Source of the DNA: RH-AL1 sp965198495
GTDB lineage: Bacteria > Pseudomonadota > Alphaproteobacteria > Rhizobiales > Beijerinckiaceae
Reading direction: 5' to 3'
Length of the DNA: 64,000 nt
Assembly: GCA_965198495.1 (NCBI GenBank)
Contig: CBDAPL010000001.1
Coordinates: 930,001 to 994,000 of the forward strand
Shown piece by piece: positions 1 through 6,944 of this stretch. A program made the position numbers and the translations under genes. Below the pieces are notes generated by a model. The model was given only the letters and a program-made list of their open reading frames with translations, had not been told where the DNA came from and made no database searches. Within the stretch, counting starts at the first letter, position 1. Each line of letters starts with the position of its first letter.

Positions 1-657
1 GCCGTCGGCCAAGCCGAAAGTTTCTCTCAAGGCGTGCCGACCGCCGGGCGCATCCCCAACGGCGCGACAATCGAGCTGCCTAATCCGAATCGCCCCGGTG
101 ACATCGGGCCGCTCGCCCTGGATCTAAAAAACCCTGATTTCGCCACCGCGGTGAAGATCGCCGACGCGATCAACGCGTACTCCGTCCGGCGCTGGGGCAT
201 CAGGACCGCGCACGAACGCGATTTCCGAAGCATCGCGCTCGCGCTGCCACCGCATATGGGACCGACGCGCTATATCGCCGAGATCGGCAGCCTCATGGTC
301 GAGCCCGATACCGAAGCCCGCGTCATCGTGGATTCTCGCACCGGGACGATCGTCATAGGCCAGGACGTGCAGATCTCAACCGTCGCCGTCACGCACGGCA
401 ATCTAACCGTTCGAATTACAGAAACGCCGGAAGTTTCTCAGCCGGCGCCCTTCTCCAAAGGGAAAACTGTAGTGGTGCCGCGCACGAACATCGACATCAA
501 CGAGAATGGTGGACAGATGCGCATCCTCGGCGGCACGACGTTGCGCAAGCTCGTCAATGGACTAAACCAAATCGGCCTGAAACCGAGCGGAATCATCGCC
601 ATTCTCCAGGCGATTAAGTCGGCTGGTGCGTTGCAGGCCGATCTCGTCACGCAATAG
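1..657 (+). CDS. flgI: Flagellar P-ring protein FlgI, C-terminal part (5' end outside window)
   Basis: The frame is open from base 1, so the gene starts left of the window; about 218 residues remain of a family that is usually about 370. The first visible residues, VGQAESFSQGVPTAGR, and later the segments RDFRSIALALP and NENGGQMRILGG, are characteristic of FlgI. FlgI forms the P ring in the peptidoglycan layer around the flagellar rod. It is followed after 30 bases by motE and flgH, the usual alphaproteobacterial order flgI-motE-flgH-fliL-fliP. An internal GTG at 34 could be mistaken for the start, but the family sequence clearly continues upstream of it. Identity is confident; the true start cannot be seen. 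Confidence 0.93.
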   Translation, partial: AVGQAESFSQGVPTAGRIPNGATIELPNPNRPGDIGPLALDLKNPDFATAVKIADAINAYSVRRWGIRTAHERDFRSIALALPPHMGPTRYIAEIGSLMVEPDTEARVIVDSRTGTIVIGQDVQISTVAVTHGNLTVRITETPEVSQPAPFSKGKTVVVPRTNIDINENGGQMRILGGTTLRKLVNGLNQIGLKPSGIIAILQAIKSAGALQADLVTQ

Positions 658-687
658 GCCGCCAGCCCGACGCAAGCTTGTCGCGAC

Positions 688-1236
688 ATGCTGCAAAGCA
701 TGATGAAGAGCCATTCTTCGAGCAGGACGCGACGTAGGCTTGCGAAAACGGGACCGCTTGCTAGTCTCGCTGCTCTCACGCTTATCTCCTGGCCAAGCGT
801 CTCGCGCGGGCAGGCGATCGGCGCCGAGCAGTCGCAGAGCGCCGACGTCCGCCGATACTGCACGAACATCGCGGTCGCTGCGAGTGACGCGCGATTTGCC
901 TATGAGACCGGAAAGCTCGGCGAGCTCGAAACGCGAATCAAGACGCGGATCGCCGAACTCGACGCGAAGGCCGCCGAGCTGCGCGGCTGGATCGAGCGCC
1001 GCGAGACAATCGAGAAGAAGGCGAGCGAGAAGCTCGTGGGCATCTACTCCAAAATGCGGCCGGAGACGGCGGCGACGCAGATTGCCATGCTCGACGACGA
1101 TATGGCGGCTGCCGTGCTCGCGCAGCTTACGCCGCGCCAGGCTAGCGCCATCTTCAACGAGATCGTGCCAGAGCGCGCCGGCAAGCTCGCCGGCATGATC
1201 GCCGGGGTCGCGCCGGTAGCCGACAAGAAGTTGTGA
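688..1236 (+). CDS. motE: MotE-like flagellar motility chaperone (MgtE-N-type domain)
   Basis: A 182-residue exported protein. An Arg-rich N terminus (RTRRR) is followed by a hydrophobic stretch around residues 22-40, then an acidic/basic helical segment (about 70-115, coiled-coil-like), and a C-terminal MgtE_N-like helical domain with IYSKMRPETAATQIAMLDD and LTPRQASAIFNEI. In Sinorhizobium this gene, between flgI and flgH, encodes MotE, a periplasmic chaperone that stabilises MotC. Here it also lies between flgI and flgH and overlaps flgH by 4 bases, so translational coupling is likely. The start is uncertain: ATG codons at 688, 700 and 703 all precede the same signal sequence. Confidence 0.8.
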   Translation: MLQSMMKSHSSSRTRRRLAKTGPLASLAALTLISWPSVSRGQAIGAEQSQSADVRRYCTNIAVAASDARFAYETGKLGELETRIKTRIAELDAKAAELRGWIERRETIEKKASEKLVGIYSKMRPETAATQIAMLDDDMAAAVLAQLTPRQASAIFNEIVPERAGKLAGMIAGVAPVADKKL

Positions 1237-1940
1237 CCATGCGCGTCCGCCTTACGGCCTCTTTGGTCTTCGCCGCTTGCCTCACGACCTCGCTCGCCGC
1301 TTGCGCGAGTCGCCCATCCGAGTTCGTCAAGGAGCCGGTTCTCACTCCCGTAGGCGCCGGTCTGCAGACCGACATCGTTCCGCATCATTTCCCCGGAGAC
1401 CAGCCGCCGCGCCCGGCTTTTAATTCGCTCTACCAGGACGGCGCCAGCCTGTTCCGCGACCCGCGCGCGATGAAACCCGGCGACGTGCTCACCATCAATA
1501 TCTCGATCAACGACAAGGCGACGCTCGGCAACAACACCGACCGTTCGCTCGATTCGGAAGTCACCAACAAATTCGACGCGGGCTTCGGCAAGGCGGCGAT
1601 CAACGGTTCGTTCGACAGTGCCTCGAAGAGCTCGGCGAACGGGCAGGGCACGATAGACCGATCCGAGAAGATACAGGTCTCCGTCGGCGCCGTCGTCACC
1701 GAGTTGCTGCCCGACGGCAATCTCGTCGTCAGCGGCTCGCAGGAGGTCCGCGTCAACTTTGAGATCCGCCAGGTCTATGTCGCCGGTATCGTCCGCCCGC
1801 GTGACATCTCGAAGGACAACACGATCCCCTACGAGCGCATCGCCGAGGCCCGCATCTCCTATGGCGGGCGCGGCCGCCTCAGCGAGATACAGCAGCCGGG
1901 CTGGGGACAACAGCTTTACGACAACTTCAAACCTTTCTGA
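1233..1940 (+). CDS. flgH: Flagellar L-ring lipoprotein FlgH
   Basis: 235 residues with a signal peptide ending in a lipobox (SLAAC near residue 24), so it is expected to be a lipid-anchored outer-membrane protein. The body carries FlgH signatures: SLFRDPRAMKPGDVLTINI, the DKATLGNNT segment, and the C-terminal GIVRPRDISKDNTIPYERIA followed by ARISYGGRG. FlgH builds the L ring that acts as a bushing for the flagellar rod in the outer membrane, partnering with the FlgI P ring encoded two genes upstream. The ATG overlaps the stop of motE and fliL follows 12 bases later, consistent with a single transcript. Confidence 0.95.
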   Translation: MTMRVRLTASLVFAACLTTSLAACASRPSEFVKEPVLTPVGAGLQTDIVPHHFPGDQPPRPAFNSLYQDGASLFRDPRAMKPGDVLTINISINDKATLGNNTDRSLDSEVTNKFDAGFGKAAINGSFDSASKSSANGQGTIDRSEKIQVSVGAVVTELLPDGNLVVSGSQEVRVNFEIRQVYVAGIVRPRDISKDNTIPYERIAEARISYGGRGRLSEIQQPGWGQQLYDNFKPF

Positions 1941-1951
1941 GTGGGGAGCAG

Positions 1952-2425
1952 ATGGCGACGGCAGCGACGCAGAAGCCGGTCGGCAAGGCAAACGTTATCG
2001 TGACGGTGGCCGTCTTGACCGTGCTGGCTGCCGTAGGCGGCGGCCTCGTCGGCAAGCTCATGGTCGTCAAGCTGCAGCAGGCCGCCGCACCGGCCCCCGA
2101 GCCCGCGAAGCCGGCTATGGCCTATACGGGCGACACGGAAGTTCGCGAGTTGCCCGCGACCGTGACGAACCTCGCCGATCCGCCCGAAATGCGCGTGCGC
2201 CTTCAGGTCGCGGTTGTCTACAACAAGAAGGCCATCGAGAACCCCAACCTCATGGCGGCACAGGTCTCTGACGATCTCGTCGCCTTCCTGAAGACCTTGA
2301 CTGTCGGCCAATTGCAGGGCGCCAGCGGCCTGCAGAACCTGCGCGAGGATCTGAACGAACGCGCCGCCGTGCGCTCGCAGGGCAAGGTTCGCGAAGTCGT
2401 CATCGAAACACTCGTGGTCCAATGA
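1952..2425 (+). CDS. fliL: Flagellar basal-body-associated protein FliL
   Basis: 157 residues with one N-terminal transmembrane segment (about 13-35) and a periplasmic domain of the FliL type: a beta-strand segment MRVRLQVAVVYN, a helical central part, and the terminal strand KVREVVIETLVVQ. FliL is an inner-membrane protein that associates with the stator and supports torque. The stop overlaps the start of fliP by 4 bases, the classical fliL-fliP pairing of alphaproteobacteria. The ATG at 1952 has an upstream GGGGAG at a reasonable distance. A second FliL-like protein may be encoded at 26890-27333. Confidence 0.9.
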   Translation: MATAATQKPVGKANVIVTVAVLTVLAAVGGGLVGKLMVVKLQQAAAPAPEPAKPAMAYTGDTEVRELPATVTNLADPPEMRVRLQVAVVYNKKAIENPNLMAAQVSDDLVAFLKTLTVGQLQGASGLQNLREDLNERAAVRSQGKVREVVIETLVVQ

Positions 2426-3168
2426 AACGCAAGCTGACGGTCACGCTCCTGCTCGCTCTCGCCTTTGCGTTCATCCCAGCGATCTCCTTCGCCCAAACGC
2501 CGGATCTCAACGCGCTGATCCCTCCGGCCGGAAGCACCGCGACGGGCCGTATCGTGCAGATCGTCGGCCTTCTGACCGTCCTGTCGATCGCGCCCGGGCT
2601 CCTCGTCATGGTGACGAGCTTCACCCGTTTCGCCATCGCCTTCTCGTTCCTACGATCGGGCCTCGGTCTGCAAACGACGCCGGCAAACCTGATCCTCGTC
2701 TCGCTCTCGCTGTTCATGACCTTCTACGTCATGGCGCCGACTTTCGATCGGTCCTGGCAGGACGGTCTCAAGCCGCTCATCGACAATCAGATGACCGAGA
2801 GCGAAGCCTATCCAAAGATCACCGAGCCGTTTCGCATCTTCATGATGGCGCAGGTCCGTGACAAGGATCTCAAGCTCTTCGACGATCTTGCCAAGGCGAG
2901 CATCAAGACTGTCGACAAGACGAAAGTCGATCTGCGCATCCTCGTGCCAGCCTTCATGATCTCGGAGATACGCCGCGGCTTCGAGATCGGCTTCCTCATT
3001 GTGCTGCCGTTCCTCGTCATCGACATGATCGTGGCGACCGTCACCATGTCGATGGGCATGATGATGCTGTCGCCGCAGATCATATCGCTACCGATGAAGC
3101 TCCTTTTCTTCGTGCTGATCGACGGCTGGAACATGTTGGTCGGCAATCTGATCCGATCTTATTCTTAG
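2422..3168 (+). CDS. fliP: Flagellar export apparatus protein FliP
   Basis: 248 residues, the usual family length, with a cleavable signal peptide (ending AISFAQ) and four hydrophobic segments. Family-specific stretches include LSIAPGLLVMVTSFTRF, GLQTTPANLILVSLSLF, and the C-terminal MGMMMLSPQIISLPMKLLFF. FliP is the main component of the FliPQR export gate in the centre of the MS ring. Its partners fliQ and fliR lie about 20 kb away in the same cluster (22333 and 24770). It starts inside fliL with a 4-base overlap. Confidence 0.97.
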   Translation: MKRKLTVTLLLALAFAFIPAISFAQTPDLNALIPPAGSTATGRIVQIVGLLTVLSIAPGLLVMVTSFTRFAIAFSFLRSGLGLQTTPANLILVSLSLFMTFYVMAPTFDRSWQDGLKPLIDNQMTESEAYPKITEPFRIFMMAQVRDKDLKLFDDLAKASIKTVDKTKVDLRILVPAFMISEIRRGFEIGFLIVLPFLVIDMIVATVTMSMGMMMLSPQIISLPMKLLFFVLIDGWNMLVGNLIRSYS

Positions 3169-3178
3169 GCGGTCCTCC

Positions 3179-5602
3179 GTGGCCAAGATGAAGCAAACGG
3201 CAGGAAAGCTTGACCAACGGACGACGCTGGACCCTGCCGTGGACGTGTCGGCGTCGCTCATCCGCAAGGCGAACAGGCTGAGTATCCTTGGAGAGCGTGG
3301 CAAGGCCGCGCTGCTTGTTGAGGCGGCGCGTATCCTGTCGCGTCCGGACACATCGGGCGCGCCGGTCGCGAACAGCATCGGCGCCTTGCGCTCTTCGGCA
3401 CAGACGCCAATCAGCACGCTGTCCCAGGCCGCCTTGGCGCGGTCGAAGGTCGGCGACATCGCGAGTGCCGAGGTCCTCTATCGCGCGAGCCTCGTCCTCG
3501 ATGCCCGTTACGCGATAGTCTGGTCGAATTTGGCGGCCCTTCTGGTCGATGACGGCCGCCTCGATGCCGCCATGGCGGCGAGCCGACAGGCGCTTGCGCT
3601 GGATTCCAATCTACTCAACGCGCAGATCAATTTGGCGAAAGTCTATCAGCGCAAGGACATGCCGCTTGAACTCGTCGTGCTGCTGAAAGGCGTCGTCGCT
3701 CAACATCCGCGTCGCATCGATCTCCTGCGATCGTTTGGCGAGGCGCTTGTGCAAGCGGCTAGGCTAGAAGAAGCCCTCGACGTCTACGATCGTCTGCTGG
3801 CCGCCGACGCGGAGGATGCCGAGAGCCTCTTCGCTAAGGCGGACATCCTAAAGACGCTGCAGCGTGTGGACGAGGCGATCGCCTGCTTCGGCGACGTTAT
3901 CCGCGTGCGGCCGGATCACGCAATCGCGCTTTCGAACCGCGGTATCTTGATGGCGCTCCATAGTCTGTCCAACGATCTCAATGAAGCGGCAGACCTGTGT
4001 CTGCGCGGCGCGACGTTGCAGCCGGACAATGCCGCGATCCTCAATAATCTCGCGGTCGTCCTGCAGATCCGGGGTGACACGGAGAACGCGCTGCTCGTGT
4101 TCCGGCAGCTGGTCGCGCAGGATCCGAAATTCGCGCCGGCCTACAGCAACATCGGGTCGATCCTCGCGCAGAAGGCCTTCTACGACGAGGCGGAGGACGC
4201 CTTCCTGCAGGCCCTGGCCATCGATCCGTCGCTGAAAGAGCCGCGCATCGAGATGACGAAGGTGAGACGGCACCTCTGCGACTGGAGCCGGAGCGACGCG
4301 GACGAGGCGACGATCCGCGACCTCAATGGCGAGACGACCAACTTCCTCATCGCGTTCATGGCCATGTCCGCCTCGGGAGAGGAGCAGCTGGCCTACGCGC
4401 GCCGCGCGATGGCGAAATTCGCTGTATCGCCGACGCGCGCCGGACGATACCGGAACACGTTCGATCCCCAGCGCCTCAGGATCGGCTACCTGTCGGGCGA
4501 CTTCAAGGAGCATCCGGTCGGGCATCTGCTGCCGGACCTGATCGCGCTCCACGACCGCGCGCGCTTCGATGTCATCGGCTACTCGCTCGGCGGCGACGAT
4601 CGATCAGCCCTCCGGCATCGCCTCGCCGGCCTCTTCGACAGGTTCGTCGATCTCGACAAGAAATCCGATATGGAGGCCGCGAAAACGATCCTGGACGACC
4701 GCGTCGATATCCTGATCGACCTGACCGGTCCCACCGCCAACGGACGCTTCGGCATCCTGTCGCTGCGCCCCGCCCCGCTTCAGGTGTCGTTCCTCGGCCT
4801 GCCGGGCACGTGCGGCGCCGATTGCATCGACTACATCATCGCCGACCGCTTCCTGGTGCCGCCGGGCTCTGAGCGTTTCTACCAAGAGCGCGTCGTGCGC
4901 CTACCGAACTGCTACCAGCCCTGCGACACGGCCCGCCGGACACCGGAGCCGCGACCCTCCCGCACCGATTGCGGCTTGCCGGAGCGGGGGTTCGTGTTCG
5001 CGAGCTTCAACAACACCTTGAAGATCAGCCCGGAGGTATTCGACACCTGGATGCGCGTGCTGGAGGCGGTGGACGGCAGCGTGCTCTGGCTCTACGCGCG
5101 GACGGAGAAGGCGAAAGCCAACATGCTCGATCGCGCGAGGCATCGCGGCATCGCCGGGGAAAGGCTGATTTTCGCCGGTGCGGTGCCCTTCGAAACCTAT
5201 CTCAGCCGGATGACCTGCGCCGACCTATTCCTCGACACTTTCCCCTATGCGGCGGGGGCGACCTGCAATGACGCCCTTTGGGTGGGTCTTCCCGTCCTCA
5301 CCTGCGTCGGCGAAACCTACGTGAGCCGCATGGGCGGGAGCCTGCTGACAACGCTCGGGCTGCCTGACCTCGTGACCGACACGCTTGAGGCTTACGAGCG
5401 CGAGGCCATCGCGCTGGCCCGCGATCCGGAGCGGATACGGGCGTTGAGGGAGCGGCTCGCCAACGCGAGGGCGACGAGCCCCCTCTTCGACATGCCGGCT
5501 TTCGCGGTGTCGCTCGAGAACGCCTATGCGCGCATGGCGCGGGAAGCGCGATCGGGCAGGGCGCCGGCGGCCTTCGACGCCGGTGATGAGCCAGCGTGTT
5601 GA
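3179..5602 (+). CDS. TPR-repeat O-GlcNAc-transferase-like protein (GT41/SPINDLY family), probable flagellin glycosyltransferase
   Basis: 807 residues. Residues roughly 60-370 are tandem tetratricopeptide repeats (for example VWSNLAALLVDDGRLDAAMA and YSNIGSILAQKAFYDEAEDA). The C-terminal half is a GT41 catalytic region: RIGYLSGDFKEHPVGHLLPD near 434, RPAPLQVSFLGLPGTCG, FASFNNTLKISPEVFDTW near 607, and DLFLDTFPYAAGATCNDALW near 681. That is the typical nucleotide-sugar site of bacterial SPINDLY/OGT homologues. Such enzymes transfer a sugar from a UDP- or GDP-sugar to Ser/Thr; the donor cannot be read from sequence. The gene sits between fliP and the flagellin gene, so flagellin is the obvious candidate substrate, by inference. 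The GTG at 3179 is taken as start; an ATG at 3188 is an alternative. Confidence 0.85.
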   Translation: MAKMKQTAGKLDQRTTLDPAVDVSASLIRKANRLSILGERGKAALLVEAARILSRPDTSGAPVANSIGALRSSAQTPISTLSQAALARSKVGDIASAEVLYRASLVLDARYAIVWSNLAALLVDDGRLDAAMAASRQALALDSNLLNAQINLAKVYQRKDMPLELVVLLKGVVAQHPRRIDLLRSFGEALVQAARLEEALDVYDRLLAADAEDAESLFAKADILKTLQRVDEAIACFGDVIRVRPDHAIALSNRGILMALHSLSNDLNEAADLCLRGATLQPDNAAILNNLAVVLQIRGDTENALLVFRQLVAQDPKFAPAYSNIGSILAQKAFYDEAEDAFLQALAIDPSLKEPRIEMTKVRRHLCDWSRSDADEATIRDLNGETTNFLIAFMAMSASGEEQLAYARRAMAKFAVSPTRAGRYRNTFDPQRLRIGYLSGDFKEHPVGHLLPDLIALHDRARFDVIGYSLGGDDRSALRHRLAGLFDRFVDLDKKSDMEAAKTILDDRVDILIDLTGPTANGRFGILSLRPAPLQVSFLGLPGTCGADCIDYIIADRFLVPPGSERFYQERVVRLPNCYQPCDTARRTPEPRPSRTDCGLPERGFVFASFNNTLKISPEVFDTWMRVLEAVDGSVLWLYARTEKAKANMLDRARHRGIAGERLIFAGAVPFETYLSRMTCADLFLDTFPYAAGATCNDALWVGLPVLTCVGETYVSRMGGSLLTTLGLPDLVTDTLEAYEREAIALARDPERIRALRERLANARATSPLFDMPAFAVSLENAYARMAREARSGRAPAAFDAGDEPAC

Positions 5603-5802
5603 TTCAGCGGGCATTAACCTCGTCGCGGCATTCGGCGAAGGCCCTCGCATCTTAACGCCTTCGCAGCCTTCGCGGCGCAGCCTTCCGTGACGAAAGGTTG
5701 GATCCGCCGATCAACGGCACGGGCCCAAAGGCATGATGCCGCCCTCGCGTACCGGTTTCGGCCCGGAATCTCCTTCAACTCGACTCGATGGGGATACCAC
5801 TC

Positions 5803-6747
5803 ATGAATAGCATTCTCACAAACATGTCGGCGATGACGGCCGTCGCCAATCTCGACGCGACGCAGAAGTCGCTCAACATGGTCCAGAACGAGATCTCCAG
5901 CGGTCTCGCGGTTGCCTCCGCCAGCGACAACGCCGCATACTGGTCGATCGCGCAAAACATGACCACCGAGAATAGCAATCTATCGGCCGTCACAAGCTCG
6001 CTCAATCTCGGCACCTCTGTCCTCGGCACGGCCACGTCCGCGCTCAGCTCGATGACGGGAATCCTGCAGAAGATCCAGGCCGACCTCGTCTCCGCGCAGC
6101 AGCCCGGTACCGATCTCAGCTCGATCGGCACGGATATCACGGCGCTGCAGAGCCAGCTCACCAGCTCCGTTCAGTCCGCCTCGTTCAACGGCGTCAATCT
6201 ACTGGATGGATCCTCGGTCGCAACGGCGTCGGGCGGCACCAGCGCAACAGCGACGGGCGGCTCGGTCGGCTTCGTCTCCTCCGTAACCGGCACCGGATCT
6301 TCAACGCAGGTCAACTACCTCGACGTCGATGCCAAGGGAACGAACTTCGGCACCGGTACGGGCTCGAAGTTCTCCATCATCGTCGCCGCGAACACTTCTC
6401 AGGGAACGACCGCGGCAACGGTCGACGTGAACACGTTCGCTGTCTCGTCAAGCACGTCTTCCGGCGATCTAGCAAATTATATTGCCGCTGTCGGTGCCGC
6501 CCTGACGAACGTGAATACGGCCTCCGAGAACGTCGGCGCCTCGCAGAAAAACATCTCTCTGCAGTCGACCTTCATCTCGTCGCTGACCGACTCGATCACC
6601 AGCGGTGTCGGTTCGCTCGTCGATGCCGACATGAACGAGGCCTCGACCCGCCTTAACGCCTTGCAGACGCAGCAACAGCTCGGCGTGCAGGCACTTTCCG
6701 TCGCCAACCAGAACAGCCAGCTCATCCTCAAGCTGTTCGGCGGTTAG
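5803..6747 (+). CDS. Flagellin
   Basis: 314 residues from the ATG at 5803. An in-frame ATG at 5788 also exists, but the family starts as M-N-S-I-L-T-N, and a GGGGA at 5790-5794 is well placed for 5803. The N-terminal D0/D1 helices (about 1-135, with NLDATQKSLNMVQNEISSGL and the DNAAYWSIA motif) and the C-terminal D1/D0 helices (about 225-314, with VDADMNEASTRLNALQTQQQ and the terminal NSQLILKLF) are intact. The central part (about 136-222) is short and very rich in Ser, Thr, Gly and Ala, so the outer filament surface is small. This is the only flagellin gene in the window. It is flanked by a GT41 glycosyltransferase and a HAD-family gene, suggesting O-glycosylation of the Ser/Thr-rich centre. 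Confidence 0.95.
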   Translation: MNSILTNMSAMTAVANLDATQKSLNMVQNEISSGLAVASASDNAAYWSIAQNMTTENSNLSAVTSSLNLGTSVLGTATSALSSMTGILQKIQADLVSAQQPGTDLSSIGTDITALQSQLTSSVQSASFNGVNLLDGSSVATASGGTSATATGGSVGFVSSVTGTGSSTQVNYLDVDAKGTNFGTGTGSKFSIIVAANTSQGTTAATVDVNTFAVSSSTSSGDLANYIAAVGAALTNVNTASENVGASQKNISLQSTFISSLTDSITSGVGSLVDADMNEASTRLNALQTQQQLGVQALSVANQNSQLILKLFGG

Positions 6748-6789
6748 ATAGCTCGGCTTCGCGGACGGCGGCGCGGTAGGCGCGGTCGT

Positions 6790-6803
6790 CCACGAAAGCG
6801 TGG
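6790..6803 (+). terminator. Small hairpin downstream of flagellin, possible terminator
   Basis: CCACG (6790-6794) and CGTGG (6799-6803) form a 5-bp stem with an AAAG loop, 43 bases after the flagellin stop. A short AT-rich run (TAATAATTGTAT) begins 4 bases beyond the stem. There is no proper T tract, so this is a weak terminator candidate only. Confidence 0.25.
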
Positions 6804-6944
6804 CGCGTAATAATTGTATGGCCGTCACGCGCGATGGGCGCGCGGCGGTCACTCGCGTTCGGACGCTGCCGTTATGCTTAACGAAGTCCTAAGCATATCA
6901 GCTTAGATTACTCGACACGGCCCGCAAGCATGTGACGAGACGCG

